Source: Hwanghaeella grinnelliae (lineage in GTDB: Bacteria; Pseudomonadota; Alphaproteobacteria; UBA8366; Aestuariispiraceae). Taken from it: 64,000 bases of DNA. The stretch covers positions 558,001 to 622,000 of the forward strand of contig NZ_SADE01000001.1 in the NCBI RefSeq assembly GCF_004005845.1. Reading direction: 5' to 3'. Both the position numbers and the translations under genes were made by a program. A model generated the notes under the pieces. The model did no database searches. It saw nothing but the letters and a program-made list of their open reading frames with translations, and was not told the origin of the DNA. Below, piece by piece: positions 42,621 through 52,553 of this stretch (positions are counted from its first letter, which is position 1; the number at the start of each line of letters is the position of its first letter).

Positions 42621-43316
42621 TCAAGTAAGGTTCCCGTGAGCGTTCCCCGCCCCACCCGGTGTCAGGGCCCTTAGGGCGGCGGCCTCTGTCACCGCGTCCC
42701 TCCGGGCGCGCGGTGTTGTGATGGGCACGATGGTTTCGATAGCGGCGGGGCGGCCGCCGAGCATCACGACGCGGTCTGCAAGTGTCGCTGCCTCGACCAA
42801 ATCATGGGTGACGATCAGGGTGGCGATGCGCCGGCCTTCCAGAACTTTCATGGTCAGGCGCCGCATTCGTGCCGCTGTTTCCTCGTCCAGTGAAATGAAG
42901 GGTTCGTCCATCAGCAGCGTTGCCGGGTTCGCGGCCAGTGCCCGGGCAAGCGCCAAGCGTCTTTGCTGGCCAAGCGATAGCTGCCCAGGAAAGAACTTCG
43001 CCTTGCCTTCCAGCCCGACTTCGTCGAGCAACCGGTCGATCGAGGCGCGTTCCGCCCCGGTCGTAAGCCTGAGGTTGTCCGCGGCGCTGCGCCATGGCAT
43101 CAGGGTGGGGGATTGGAAAACCATGGCGATCCGGCCTGGATCGGTAACCGCCCCTTCGAAGTCCCTGTCCAACCCGGCGATGATCCGAAGCAACGTGGTT
43201 TTTCCGATGCCGGACGGACCGGTCAGGGCGACGATCTCCCCCGCGCCGACGCTCATCTCGATCCAATCCAGGATCTGCGCGCCACCGAATTTTTTGTGTC
43301 TTACTTCAACCTGCAT
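42621..43316 (-). CDS. ABC transporter ATP-binding protein, NitT/TauT type
   Basis: 231 residues. Walker A is GPSGIGKTT, the signature is LSLGQQRRLALARAL, Walker B is TLLMDEP and the switch is VTHDLVEA. It resembles SsuB/TauB ATPases, and its signature has SLGQ instead of SGGQ. It overlaps the permease gene by 11 bp. It forms an importer with the permease and receptor upstream. Confidence 0.88.
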   Translation of the reverse strand: MQVEVRHKKFGGAQILDWIEMSVGAGEIVALTGPSGIGKTTLLRIIAGLDRDFEGAVTDPGRIAMVFQSPTLMPWRSAADNLRLTTGAERASIDRLLDEVGLEGKAKFFPGQLSLGQQRRLALARALAANPATLLMDEPFISLDEETAARMRRLTMKVLEGRRIATLIVTHDLVEAATLADRVVMLGGRPAAIETIVPITTPRARRDAVTEAAALRALTPGGAGNAHGNLT

Positions 43317-44094
43317 TGCGCCACCGGCTTGCGTGCCGCTCCCAAGGTTGAAGGATCAGGTATTCGACAACCAGCATGACGATGATGAAGCTTAGCGCAT
43401 AAGCCAGGACGGCGCCGACGTCGAATAGCTGAAAATAGGTGTGAATCTGAAAACCCACGCCCGTCGATGCGCCCAGCAGTTCAACGACCAGGACGATCTT
43501 CCAGATCAGTGCGATGCCGGCGCGGCCGGCAGAGGCAAAATGCGGTGCCAGTTGCGGGATCACGACATGGGCAAGCCGGGCGGCCGGTGTCATCCGGAAA
43601 ACCCGCGCCATGTCGTTCAGGCCGGGATCCAGAGTACGCGCCCCTTCGCGCATCATGACCGCGACCATCGGGATTTTGTTGATCGCGACGGCGGTAATGG
43701 CGGCTGCCTCCGTCAGGCCGATCCAGATGTAGCAAAGCACGATGGTTACCAGGGCCGGCATATTCAGGAAGAAGACCAGCCAGGGATCGCCCCAGCGGTT
43801 GATCCCGCGGTTCCGCCCCATCCACAAACCTATGGCGCAGCCGACGGCCATGGCGATGACGAAGGCGGCCGCGACGCGGGCCAAAGTGGCCCCGACATGG
43901 ATGAAAAGGGCGCCCGACCGGGCCTCGGCCAAAATGATCTTCCCGACGGTGACCGGTGAGGGGAAGGTGGTTTCGTTGCCGGCCAGGCCGGCCGCAACGT
44001 ACCAAACGCCGATGAACAGGAAGGGAAACAAAAGGGCCGCGGGGGATATCCGCGAAAAACCCGAAGCGCCGCCCTGGTTATTCGGTTTCGACAA
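43306..44094 (-). CDS. ABC transporter permease, NitT/TauT type
   Basis: 262 residues with about six membrane segments. The EAA-type loop includes MARVFRMTPAARLAHVVIPQLAPHFASAGRAG. The start is TTG 44094, 3 bp after the receptor stop, since no ATG fits. Family members import sulfonates, nitrate, thiamine precursors or similar anions. Confidence 0.85.
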   Translation of the reverse strand: MSKPNNQGGASGFSRISPAALLFPFLFIGVWYVAAGLAGNETTFPSPVTVGKIILAEARSGALFIHVGATLARVAAAFVIAMAVGCAIGLWMGRNRGINRWGDPWLVFFLNMPALVTIVLCYIWIGLTEAAAITAVAINKIPMVAVMMREGARTLDPGLNDMARVFRMTPAARLAHVVIPQLAPHFASAGRAGIALIWKIVLVVELLGASTGVGFQIHTYFQLFDVGAVLAYALSFIIVMLVVEYLILQPWERHASRWRNAG

Positions 44095-44097
44095 GGT

Positions 44098-45090
44098 CTA
44101 CCATCCACCAACGTCTACGAAGACGCCGTCAGGCAAGGTTGTTGCTGTGCCGACCAGCTGTTCGCCGCCGAGTTGGGCCATCAGGTTGAAGAAGCGTGCG
44201 GCCGCATCCGGGTCGACAGCCTGACCGTCCGGAATGCCGGCACGGAACCCGGCTTTCAGCTTTTCAAATGCCGCGTCGTCCTCAGCTTTCATGATCGGGC
44301 GTAGGCGTTCCCACGCCGTATCGTCTTCTTCCAGGATTTTTTTTGCGGCGCGGGATGCCGCGGCGAAGCCGCGCACGCGATCGGCATGCTCGCGGACGAA
44401 ATCGCCTTTCATGACATAGCCGAGCAAGGGAATGTCCGGGTCCAGTCCAAGGTCGCGGGCGGCGTCGTTGACGGAAACGAGTGTTCTGAAACCTTTTGCT
44501 TCCAGCCGCGCCAGATAGTGCCAGAAATTGACGATCCCGCCGAATTCCCCCGTCAGGGCTTTTTGATGCAAAAGCGGTGGGGCGCCAAAGACCTGTTCGG
44601 TGGACGTTTTCAGATCCATGCCGTTCTTCAATGCGTAGGCTTGCAGGATCAGCCAGCTCTTGTCCAAGGGGCCACCGGCAATGGCGATTTTCGAGTGTTT
44701 CAGATCGGCAAGGGTCTGCGCCGGTGAATTGCCCGCCACCATCACGCCCCCGACCGATTTGGAATAGGGCAGGAATACGAGATCCGCGCCCGTCGCACGC
44801 CGACGGGCCACCCAGATCCAATCGGAAACCAGGATATCGGCCTCCCCACCTTCGAACGCGATCTTGGCGGCGGCGGACCCGGCGAGGGGTTTTACCTCAA
44901 GCGTGAAGCCGTTGGCCTTGTCCAATCCGTTGTGCAGGATGGTGTCCAATTCCCAATTGACGGTTCCGAATTTCAAGACCGCAATTCGGATCGGGTCCGG
45001 GTCGGCGGCCTGTATTGGGCCGCGTATAGGACTAAAGTACAACATGACGACGACCAAAAGGCCAATCACCAGCCGAATGCGCGCCGGCAT
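44098..45090 (-). CDS. ABC transporter substrate-binding protein, NitT/TauT type
   Basis: 330 residues with a signal peptide (cleavage near IQAAD). The fold is the NMT1/SsuA type: IRIAVLKFGTVNWELDTILHNGLDKANGF, ADILVSDWIWVARRRATGADLVFLPYSKSVGGVMV. GGAGGAAACC precedes ATG 45090. The ligand is unknown. It is divergent from a LuxR-type regulator gene that probably serves the quinoprotein island, so its substrate may relate to that island. Confidence 0.86.
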   Translation of the reverse strand: MPARIRLVIGLLVVVMLYFSPIRGPIQAADPDPIRIAVLKFGTVNWELDTILHNGLDKANGFTLEVKPLAGSAAAKIAFEGGEADILVSDWIWVARRRATGADLVFLPYSKSVGGVMVAGNSPAQTLADLKHSKIAIAGGPLDKSWLILQAYALKNGMDLKTSTEQVFGAPPLLHQKALTGEFGGIVNFWHYLARLEAKGFRTLVSVNDAARDLGLDPDIPLLGYVMKGDFVREHADRVRGFAAASRAAKKILEEDDTAWERLRPIMKAEDDAAFEKLKAGFRAGIPDGQAVDPDAAARFFNLMAQLGGEQLVGTATTLPDGVFVDVGGW

Positions 45091-45286
45091 GGTTTCCTCC
45101 CGTATTTTATTGCTGTGAGTATAGGAAACGGCGGGCTCGCGGGAAATAGAACCATTGGATATGTGATGCCGACCAAGCCGCTTCGGCTGGTTCTGCCCGT
45201 TTATGTTATGCTTGCAAGTGCGCCCATGTTTCGGCGTACTTTCAAATAACAATTATACTAAAGAACATAGTGGGAGGAACCGACCG

Positions 45287-45988
45287 TTGGAACAGTCGTC
45301 GGTGACATGCGCGGGCGATCAGATTAAGTCCATTCTCGTGGTGGATGACCATCCCTTGTTCCGGGACGCGTTGGCGACGACGCTGCAAACCGCTTTGCCC
45401 CTGCGGACGATCCGAACCGCCAGTACATTAATGGGCGCGTTGGAGCGTTTGTCGAAAGACTTCGAACCGGACGCGATCGTTCTGGACCTCAACCTGCCGG
45501 ATGTGCAGGGCGTCAGCGGATTGCTGCGTTTGAAGGCGACGGCGCCGCATACGCCGGTGATCGTCGTATCCGCCTTCGGTGAAGATAAGGTAATCGCCGC
45601 TGTCATGGCGTCCGGGGCGGCCGGTTTCGTCCGCAAGGATGCATCCCGGCAGATGCTCATCGATGCCTTCAAACGAATATGGGCGGGGGACATATATACG
45701 CCGGAAGGCTATACGCCGCCGCAGCGGGAAGACGGCACGGGCGAAGAGGTCGACGAGGCCGCCAAACGGCTTTCCAGCTTGACCGCCCAGCAGCTTCGCA
45801 TCCTGGAATTGTTGTGCGAAGGAAAGTTGAACAAGCAAATCGCTTACGAACTATCTATCGCCGAAACCACGGTGAAGGCACACGTGACGGCAATTTTGCG
45901 TAAATTAGGTGTTCATACACGGACACAAGCAGTTTTGATCGCCAACGAGGCACGGATTCCCCTGGGAGCAGGGGCAGGACGGTCCTAA
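45287..45988 (+). CDS. LuxR/NarL-family response regulator (ErbR/AgmR-like)
   Basis: About 233 residues from TTG 45287, chosen because GGGAGGAA lies 8 bases upstream and it opens directly into the receiver. The N-terminal REC domain (about 12-130) has VVDDHPLFRDAL and the phospho-acceptor Asp in VLDLNLPD. The C-terminal LuxR helix-turn-helix is LTAQQLRILELLCEGKLNKQIAYELSIAETTVKAHVTAILRKLGV. In Pseudomonas, ErbR/AgmR-type regulators control PQQ-ethanol oxidation beside NosP/NahK-like genes, the same arrangement as here. Its partner kinase is probably the hybrid kinase downstream. Confidence 0.85.
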   Translation: MEQSSVTCAGDQIKSILVVDDHPLFRDALATTLQTALPLRTIRTASTLMGALERLSKDFEPDAIVLDLNLPDVQGVSGLLRLKATAPHTPVIVVSAFGEDKVIAAVMASGAAGFVRKDASRQMLIDAFKRIWAGDIYTPEGYTPPQREDGTGEEVDEAAKRLSSLTAQQLRILELLCEGKLNKQIAYELSIAETTVKAHVTAILRKLGVHTRTQAVLIANEARIPLGAGAGRS

Positions 45989-46076
45989 AATGGCGATCGA
46001 GTGACCCCGGCGCGTTAAAATAGTCGAACGAAATCGACAACGGCCGGGTGTAATGGGAGGAAAGTAAGCAGTCGAT

Positions 46077-47273
46077 ATGAACGTGCTTTCACGTCTATGG
46101 ACGATTGCGGCCGAACGGCGCAACGAACTCGTCAGCGGGGTTTCGCGCAAGACCAACGCGGTGGAAGCCGTGGAGGACCTTGCTGCGCAGTTGAAGGATG
46201 TTGACGCGGCCGTCGTCCTGATCTTCGCATCACCGCATTTCGATAAAGACAAACTCGCCGATGCGTTAACGCAGAATTTTGGCGCCACACCTGTAATTGG
46301 TTGTACCACGGCTGGTGAGATCACACCGCTTGGATACGAGACGGGGACTTTGACCGGGGTTGCGTTCCCCAGGCTTCATTTCCGGTTCTCGTCGCGACTG
46401 ATTACCAACCTGTCGCGGTTTTCAATCGATGATGGGTTGCGCTTTTGCCGGGAATTCGTTTCGGATTTCGGGGAGACGCCGGGTTGGAACAGTTTGGCGA
46501 TACTGCTGACCGACGGCATGTGCCGGCAGGAAGAAGCCTTGCTATCGGCAATGGAACCCGGATTGGCGCCGATCCCGATCCTGGGCGGGTCCGCGGGCGA
46601 TGGCTTGGATTTCAAACAGACTTTCGTCCTTCATGAAGGCAAGTTCCATTCGGACGCCGCGTTGCTTACGCTACTGGCCACAAATTTCCGGTTTACCGAA
46701 TTGCGGTTCGATCACTTCTTGCCGACCGAACAGCGCATGGTGGTGACCGATGCCGATCCGGGACGCCGTTTGGTGCGGGAAATCAATGCCGAACCGGCCG
46801 CCGTGGAGTATGCGCGCGCGGTCGGCTGTTCGGTGGATGAGCTTTCCCCCTTCGTCTTTGCCACGCGGCCGACCCTGGTGCGGGTCGGCGGCAAGTATCA
46901 TGTTAGGGCGATCCAAAAGGTCGAACCGGACGATGGATTGAGCTTTCTATGCGCAATCGATGAGGGATTGGTGATGACGGTCGGCCAGGCGCAGGACATC
47001 GTCGCGCATCTAGACCGCGAATTCACGGGCTTGAAAGCGAAACACGGTCAGCCGACTTTGGTATTGGGTTTCGACTGCATGCTACGTCGGTTGGAATCTG
47101 AATTGCTAAAGAAGTACAATGCCGTATCGGAACTATTGCGGCAGAATCGTGTGATAGGTTTTTCAACTTATGGGGAGCAGTATCACGGAATGCATGTTAA
47201 TCAGACTTTCGTGGGGGTGGCTTTTTTCGATCCGGAGAATGAAGAAGAAACCGGCGGAGAACGCGAGAAGTAA
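46077..47273 (+). CDS. FIST-domain sensory protein (NosP-like)
   Basis: 398 residues. The FIST_N part (about 25-220) includes VIGCTTAGEI and ILGGSAGDGLDF, and FIST_C (about 225-385) includes LVLGFDCMLRR and IGFSTYGEQYHGMHVNQTFVGVAF. FIST proteins bind small ligands; NosP binds haem and nitric oxide and controls the hybrid kinase NahK. It is 12 bp upstream of a NahK-like kinase gene, as in Pseudomonas. Haem binding here is not shown. It starts the operon that runs to 52.9 kb. Confidence 0.86.
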   Translation: MNVLSRLWTIAAERRNELVSGVSRKTNAVEAVEDLAAQLKDVDAAVVLIFASPHFDKDKLADALTQNFGATPVIGCTTAGEITPLGYETGTLTGVAFPRLHFRFSSRLITNLSRFSIDDGLRFCREFVSDFGETPGWNSLAILLTDGMCRQEEALLSAMEPGLAPIPILGGSAGDGLDFKQTFVLHEGKFHSDAALLTLLATNFRFTELRFDHFLPTEQRMVVTDADPGRRLVREINAEPAAVEYARAVGCSVDELSPFVFATRPTLVRVGGKYHVRAIQKVEPDDGLSFLCAIDEGLVMTVGQAQDIVAHLDREFTGLKAKHGQPTLVLGFDCMLRRLESELLKKYNAVSELLRQNRVIGFSTYGEQYHGMHVNQTFVGVAFFDPENEEETGGEREK

Positions 47274-47285
47274 GGGCAGGCAGTC

Positions 47286-49550
47286 ATGGTCTCGGTTTCA
47301 GATCCTCCTATGGAGCAGATCCGCAAACTCCGTAAGATCAATGACGCCTTGATGGCGCGGGTCGAACGGTCGACGGATATTTCCGGTTCGGCCTTTGCGT
47401 TGTTCCAGACGGCGATTTCACTGGAGAACGAGGTTCGGACGCGGACACACGATTTGCAGACCGCGTTGAGCGAGTTGAGCGAGTCGAACACCCGCCTGGA
47501 ACAAGCACATTCGGAGGCGGTTCGTGCCCGCCGTAATCTGGCGGATGCGATTGAGGCGGTTCAAGAAGGCTTCGGCCTGTTCGATTCCGACGACAGTATG
47601 GTGTTGTGCAACCAGCGTTTCCGGATGCTGTGCCCGGACGTATCCGAACATATGAAGCCGGGCTTGAGCTTCAACCAATATGTCCGCCTTGTTTCCGAAA
47701 GCTCGGAACTGGACTTGGCGCAAGGTAAGACGTCGGAAGATTGGCTGAAATTTCGTGTCGGCATGCATGGTAAGCCGCATGCGACCTTTACCGTGGCCCT
47801 GAAAGGGGACCGTTGGATTCAGGTGTCGGAACGTCACACGGCGAACGGGGCGACGGCGATCCTGCAAACCGATGTGACCGACATGGTCCGGCGCGAGCGG
47901 CGCGAGCGTGACAAAATCCTGGATCGGCATGCCCGCCTGGCCCGCGCGACCTTGGACCATATGAGCCAAGGGGTCTGTACCTTCGACGACGACATGCGCC
48001 TTGCGGATTACAACACGCGGTTCCGGGCGCTGTTGAATTTGTCCTATGACATTGTGAAGCCGGGCACCAGTTTGCGGCGGATTGTCGACGCGCTTTATTC
48101 CGGTGGGACGATGCATTCGGACCTGACGCCGGCCGGCCTTTGGCGTTGGGTTGCCCGCCGACAACCGCGCCCGCCTATTCATGCGGAATACCGCCGTATC
48201 GATGGAATGATCATCGATATCCGGATGCGGGATATGCCGGGCGGCGGATTTGTCGCCAGTTTCACCGATGTCACCGCCGAACGGAAAGCGGTGGAAGCGC
48301 TTCATAAGGCGAACGAAAACTTGGAGCTGCGCGTTGCGGAACGAACCGCCGCGCTGACCGAGGCGAATGAAGCGCTGACGCGTGAGAATACAGAGCGTGA
48401 ACAGATCGGCGAAGCCCTGCGCGAAGCGAAGGAAGCGGCCGAAGCGGCCAATATGTCGAAGACGCGCTTCCTGGCCGCGGCGAGCCACGATTTGTTGCAG
48501 CCAATGAACGCGGCAAAACTCTTCATTTCGACATTGGGGGAGATGGCGCTGGAAGCGCCCCAGGCCGAGGTCCTGAAACGTTTGTCGGGCGCGTTCACCT
48601 CTATCGAGACCTTACTGCACGCTCTGCTGGAGATATCGCGGTTGGATGCCGGCGGCGCCGAATTTACGGTAAGCAATTTCCCGGTCTCCAGTTTTCTTGA
48701 GCCCTTGGAGCAGGAGTTCAAACCCCTGGCCGCGGCGAAGGGGCTGAAGTTGCGGGTGCGGCCTTCCAAGCTGCATATACGCTCGGATCCCCGGTATTTC
48801 CGGCGGATTGCCCAGAACCTCGTCGCCAACGCGGTGACCTACACCCGTACCGGCTCCATCTTGGTGGGCTGCCGTCAACGTGGGGACACGGTTCGCTTTG
48901 AAGTGTGGGATACCGGGCCGGGAATGAAGCAGGAGGATCACGAAAGGATCTTCGAGGAATTCCAACGCCTGGATGATACGATCGAGAACCGGGGCATGGG
49001 GCTTGGCTTGTCGATCGTGAAGCGGTCGTGCCGGTTGCTCGATCTGCCGCTTGGCCTGCGATCGGAACCGGGGCGTGGGTCTGTGTTTTATGTCGACGCG
49101 CCGATCGCCCCGACAATAACGGCTTCCGCGCCGGACATGACGGATGATCTTGCACAGGAACAGTCGGCGGGCATGAACCTGATCGCCGCGGTGGTGGAGA
49201 ACGAACCGGAAGTCCTCTACGCGATGACCACGACATTGGAAGGCTGGGGCGCCAGTGTCGCCCCGGCACTATCCACGGATGAGGCTTGCGCCGCGATCGC
49301 GGAATTGGGCCTGCCGCCTGACATTATCATCGCGGACTATCACCTGAACGGCGATGATACCGGCCTGCGATCGATCAGGGAATTGCGGTCGGCTTGGGGC
49401 GCGAATATCCCGGCCGTTTTGGTCACCGCGGACAGAAGCGCCGAATTGGCTGCTACGGCCCGGGAAATGGGCGTCGACGTACTTTCCAAGCCCGTGGAGC
49501 CCCGAAAATTGCGATCGCTGATCACGTGGCGCGGCATGGCGACTGTATGA
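47286..49550 (+). CDS. PAS-containing hybrid sensor histidine kinase (NahK/ErcS'-like)
   Basis: 754 residues. N-terminal coiled coil (about 35-95), PAS domains (about 85-200 and 220-340), a second coiled coil, then the H-box AASHDLLQPMNAAKLF, an HATPase domain with NLVANAVTYT and GMGLGLSIVKR, and a C-terminal receiver (about 635-750) with DIIIADYHL. There is no membrane segment, so it is cytoplasmic. HDLLQP is the H-box of the NahK group. It probably takes its signal from the FIST protein and phosphorylates the LuxR-type regulator. Its stop overlaps the next start (ATGA). Confidence 0.88.
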   Translation: MVSVSDPPMEQIRKLRKINDALMARVERSTDISGSAFALFQTAISLENEVRTRTHDLQTALSELSESNTRLEQAHSEAVRARRNLADAIEAVQEGFGLFDSDDSMVLCNQRFRMLCPDVSEHMKPGLSFNQYVRLVSESSELDLAQGKTSEDWLKFRVGMHGKPHATFTVALKGDRWIQVSERHTANGATAILQTDVTDMVRRERRERDKILDRHARLARATLDHMSQGVCTFDDDMRLADYNTRFRALLNLSYDIVKPGTSLRRIVDALYSGGTMHSDLTPAGLWRWVARRQPRPPIHAEYRRIDGMIIDIRMRDMPGGGFVASFTDVTAERKAVEALHKANENLELRVAERTAALTEANEALTRENTEREQIGEALREAKEAAEAANMSKTRFLAAASHDLLQPMNAAKLFISTLGEMALEAPQAEVLKRLSGAFTSIETLLHALLEISRLDAGGAEFTVSNFPVSSFLEPLEQEFKPLAAAKGLKLRVRPSKLHIRSDPRYFRRIAQNLVANAVTYTRTGSILVGCRQRGDTVRFEVWDTGPGMKQEDHERIFEEFQRLDDTIENRGMGLGLSIVKRSCRLLDLPLGLRSEPGRGSVFYVDAPIAPTITASAPDMTDDLAQEQSAGMNLIAAVVENEPEVLYAMTTTLEGWGASVAPALSTDEACAAIAELGLPPDIIIADYHLNGDDTGLRSIRELRSAWGANIPAVLVTADRSAELAATAREMGVDVLSKPVEPRKLRSLITWRGMATV

Positions 49551-51193
49551 CGGAGAAGGTGAAATACGGGTTGAACAGCCTTCGTTTCCGGTTGGTGGCC
49601 GGGGCGCTGGTTATCGCACTCGTTGCGGTATTCACGGGCTTGTTGGCGGCTTATGGCGCGGCGGAAACCGTGAACCGGATAAGCCAGTCCGTCGCGGCGC
49701 AACACAGGATGGAAATCCTTTCCAGCTTGTCGGCGCGGATCAGTGATTATGCGGTTGTGGGGGTAGAGGCCGATGGGGCCAATGTGCCCGTCGAAGTCCG
49801 CAACGCGCGGCTGCAATCACAGGCGGAGTTGGTGGACGAAGCTTTCGAGCGGATGGAAAAGGCGCTGGCCGGCGCGGTCGAAGAATCGCGCTCGATGGGT
49901 GAAACGGAACAAATGCGTCGCGCCACGCGCAGTTTGGTTCTGGCACGCATGAAGGCGCAGTATCGGGCCTTGCGCCGGTCGCTGGAGGAAGCGGATTCCG
50001 GCAAGCATCTGCGCGCGCATCTTGACAGTTTCGCGACCCAGTTCTCTCCATTGCTGAACGAAGCGATCGCGGATGAGCGGCGTGACCGAGACGCGGCCTC
50101 GCGAAGCGTCGAGGAATTGCACGACTTGATGATCTATTTGGCGGTCGGCGCCGGTGTGATCGCCATCGCCTTGGTGATCCTTTTCTATCGGCTTCTGATC
50201 AGACCGCTGATCTATCATCTGAACCGGGTGGCGGTGGCGGCCAGCGATATCGGCAGCGGTGACCTGGACATCGACCTGCCTGTGACCCGGCGCGACGAAT
50301 TGGGCGCCCTGTTCGGTGTCATCAACTCCATGGCCGAGCGCTTGCGGCAGCGCCGGTCAGCCGTCGATAGCGACCGCGCCCAGTTGAACGAGACAATCGC
50401 CACGCGGACAGCCGAACTCTCGGAAGCAAATGGCAGGCTGTCCTTGATCGACTCTGAACGACGCCGTTTTTTCGCCGATGTGGGGCATGAACTGCGGACG
50501 CCGCTGACGGTTATCCTCGCTGAATCCGAATTGGCGTTGAAGGAAGGCGTAAACCCGGCCGAGGCGGTCGATGCCTTGTCCGTAATACGGTCCCGCGCGG
50601 TCCGGCTGAATCGCCGGATAGACGATCTGTTGCGTGTGGCCCGGTCTGAGACCGGGCAGGTCGAGCTGGATTCCAGGCCGTTCGACGTCGCGACGGCGGC
50701 GGAGGAGGCGGTCGCGGATATGGCCCCCTTGGCGAAACGGCATGACCTAAAGATCTACACAGCGTTTGAGGCGGCGCCGACAATCGGCGATGCGGATTGG
50801 TGCCGGCAAGTGATTTGCGGCCTTATCGAAAACGCCGTGAAGCATTCGCCGAAAGGCGCCGTCATTGAGGTTTCCACGCAAGTGACTGACGGTCAGGTGG
50901 AACTCGTCATTCTGGACGAAGGTGAAGGTCTAGTCGAAGGGGACGTGGAGCGCGTGTTCGGCAGGTTCGCTCGGGGCGCGCGTGAGGTGATGGGGTCCGG
51001 CTTCGGCGTCGGGCTGGCATTGGCGCGCTGGGTCGTCGATCAGCAATCGGGAAGCATTGAGATCAACAGTCCGGCGCCCCGGCCGCCGAAAGGCGGCACG
51101 CTTGGCGGACGCGGCGCGCAAGTCGTTGTCCGCCTGCCAGTTCAATCGGGTGCGCAGGTGGGCGCACAGACAAGAAAGGTGAGCAATGGCTGA
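49547..51193 (+). CDS. Membrane sensor histidine kinase with HAMP domain
   Basis: About 548 residues. Two membrane segments (about 15-37 and 200-222) flank a helical periplasmic sensor. A HAMP linker follows, then the H-box DVGHELRTPLTVI and an HATPase with NAVKHSPKG and GFGVGLALARWVV. ATG 49547 overlaps the hybrid kinase stop. It overlaps the downstream response regulator gene by 8 bp, a cognate pair. The signal is unknown, possibly an alcohol or quinoprotein-related cue. Confidence 0.9.
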   Translation: MTEKVKYGLNSLRFRLVAGALVIALVAVFTGLLAAYGAAETVNRISQSVAAQHRMEILSSLSARISDYAVVGVEADGANVPVEVRNARLQSQAELVDEAFERMEKALAGAVEESRSMGETEQMRRATRSLVLARMKAQYRALRRSLEEADSGKHLRAHLDSFATQFSPLLNEAIADERRDRDAASRSVEELHDLMIYLAVGAGVIAIALVILFYRLLIRPLIYHLNRVAVAASDIGSGDLDIDLPVTRRDELGALFGVINSMAERLRQRRSAVDSDRAQLNETIATRTAELSEANGRLSLIDSERRRFFADVGHELRTPLTVILAESELALKEGVNPAEAVDALSVIRSRAVRLNRRIDDLLRVARSETGQVELDSRPFDVATAAEEAVADMAPLAKRHDLKIYTAFEAAPTIGDADWCRQVICGLIENAVKHSPKGAVIEVSTQVTDGQVELVILDEGEGLVEGDVERVFGRFARGAREVMGSGFGVGLALARWVVDQQSGSIEINSPAPRPPKGGTLGGRGAQVVVRLPVQSGAQVGAQTRKVSNG

Positions 51194-51881
51194 GTCCCCG
51201 CCACGTGTCCTGATTGTCGAAGATGACGAGGACATCGCGTCTGCTTTGTCACGCGGCCTTGCGCGCGAAGGGTACGACCCCGTTATCGCGTTGGATGTTT
51301 CATCCGCAACGGACTTGGCCAACGACGGCTGCGATGCGGCAATTGTCGACGTCATGTTGGGGGAGCACAGCGGCACCGACCTTGTCCGGCAATTGCGCGC
51401 GGGCGGCATGAGTGCGCCGATTATTATTTTGAGTGCCCTTTCGGGGGTCGACGAGCGGACAAACGGGTTGGATGCCGGCGCCGACGACTATGTCGCCAAG
51501 CCGTTCGAGTTCTCGGAACTTGTCGCGCGGCTGAAGGTACAGGAACGGCGGCGGCTTGCTGAAGCGACTGAAGTTCTGACCGTGTCCGGTTTGAAATACG
51601 ACGTAGAAACACGCGCTGTGGAAGGGGATGGCCGCACCATAACGCTGACCGAGCGCGAGGGCGACCTGTTGGCCTATCTGATGCGCCGTGCGGGCCATAT
51701 CGTCAGCCGGGGCGATATATTCGATTCCCTTTGGCTTGTCGGCGGTGGTTCTTCGGAAAACGTCGTTGATGTCTATATCGGATACCTGAGGCGTAAACTG
51801 GCACCTTTGTCGAATTTCGGCATCGATATCAGAACTGTAAGAGGTAGAGGGTTCATGTTGATGGAGAGTTCGGATGATTAA
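51186..51881 (+). CDS. OmpR/PhoB-family response regulator
   Basis: 231 residues. The receiver has VLIVEDDEDIASAL and the phospho-acceptor Asp in AAIVDVMLGE. The C-terminal winged helix has TLTEREGDLLAYLMRRAGHIVSRGDIFDSLW and ENVVDVYIGYLRRKL. It is the partner of the HAMP kinase encoded just upstream. Overlap with the next gene (8 bp) ties it to two secreted proteins, which may be its output or its sensory accessories. Confidence 0.92.
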   Translation: MAESPPRVLIVEDDEDIASALSRGLAREGYDPVIALDVSSATDLANDGCDAAIVDVMLGEHSGTDLVRQLRAGGMSAPIIILSALSGVDERTNGLDAGADDYVAKPFEFSELVARLKVQERRRLAEATEVLTVSGLKYDVETRAVEGDGRTITLTEREGDLLAYLMRRAGHIVSRGDIFDSLWLVGGGSSENVVDVYIGYLRRKLAPLSNFGIDIRTVRGRGFMLMESSDD

Positions 51882-52551
51882 GGGGCTGAAAACCGTTTTG
51901 GGTGTTGCCACGGTGCTTCTTCTGCCTGTCGCTGCGGTGGCAGGCCCGGCCAGCGACCGGCTGTTCGCCGAAGGGGTTCTGCAGGCTGTCGAGCCTGGAA
52001 CGGAGCTTGTCTATGGCCATGTCCGCGAAGGGGCCGAAGAAAACGAGCTTGTTCGTTGGATCGACGATGGAGAAGTGCATGTCACTCTTCAGAAAAGCCA
52101 GGACGGGTCCAAAGAAGCGGTTATATCGATGCTGTCGGACGGGAAGGTCCAACGCCGGATGAACCCTTTGCCGGTGTCGATCGGCAATCCGATACTGCTC
52201 ACCTTTTTGGAATCGAGCCTTCGGGCCATGGCGAATATCACGGGCGGCAGCCCCTTTTATATTCGCAACAGGATGAAGGCCGCTTTGCGCGATACGGGAA
52301 CGGTCACGCCTGTAAAGGCGATGATCGGTGACAAGACGGTCGATGCCGAACAGATCACCTTTATTCCCTTCCTGCATGATCAGAACCGGCAGCGAATGGG
52401 GGAATTCGCGGATCTTGAACTGCGTTTCATCCTGTCAGATCAGGCGCCAGGCGGGTTTATTCTGTTCTCCGCGGAAACCAGGCCAAAGTCGGATGGCGCC
52501 GTTACCTTCCGCGAACAAATCACCTACCGCACCGCTATGTTGGGAGAGTGA
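51874..52551 (+). CDS. Secreted protein of unknown function in the two-component operon
   Basis: 225 residues, not recognised. Signal peptide with cleavage near AVAGP. The mature part is mixed alpha/beta, with EPGTELVYGHVREG, QKSQDGSKEAVISMLSDGK and GEFADLELRFILSDQAPGGFILFSAET, and no Cys. The fold could be lipoprotein-carrier-like, but that is a guess. It overlaps the response regulator gene by 8 bp and the next gene by up to 4 bp (GTGA), so all are made together. Confidence 0.72.
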   Translation: MIKGLKTVLGVATVLLLPVAAVAGPASDRLFAEGVLQAVEPGTELVYGHVREGAEENELVRWIDDGEVHVTLQKSQDGSKEAVISMLSDGKVQRRMNPLPVSIGNPILLTFLESSLRAMANITGGSPFYIRNRMKAALRDTGTVTPVKAMIGDKTVDAEQITFIPFLHDQNRQRMGEFADLELRFILSDQAPGGFILFSAETRPKSDGAVTFREQITYRTAMLGE

Positions 52552-52553
52552 GT

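Noticed and set aside
47418-48488. A 356-codon minus-strand open frame
   Set aside because: It is antisense to the PAS region of the hybrid kinase and has no domain or ribosome site.
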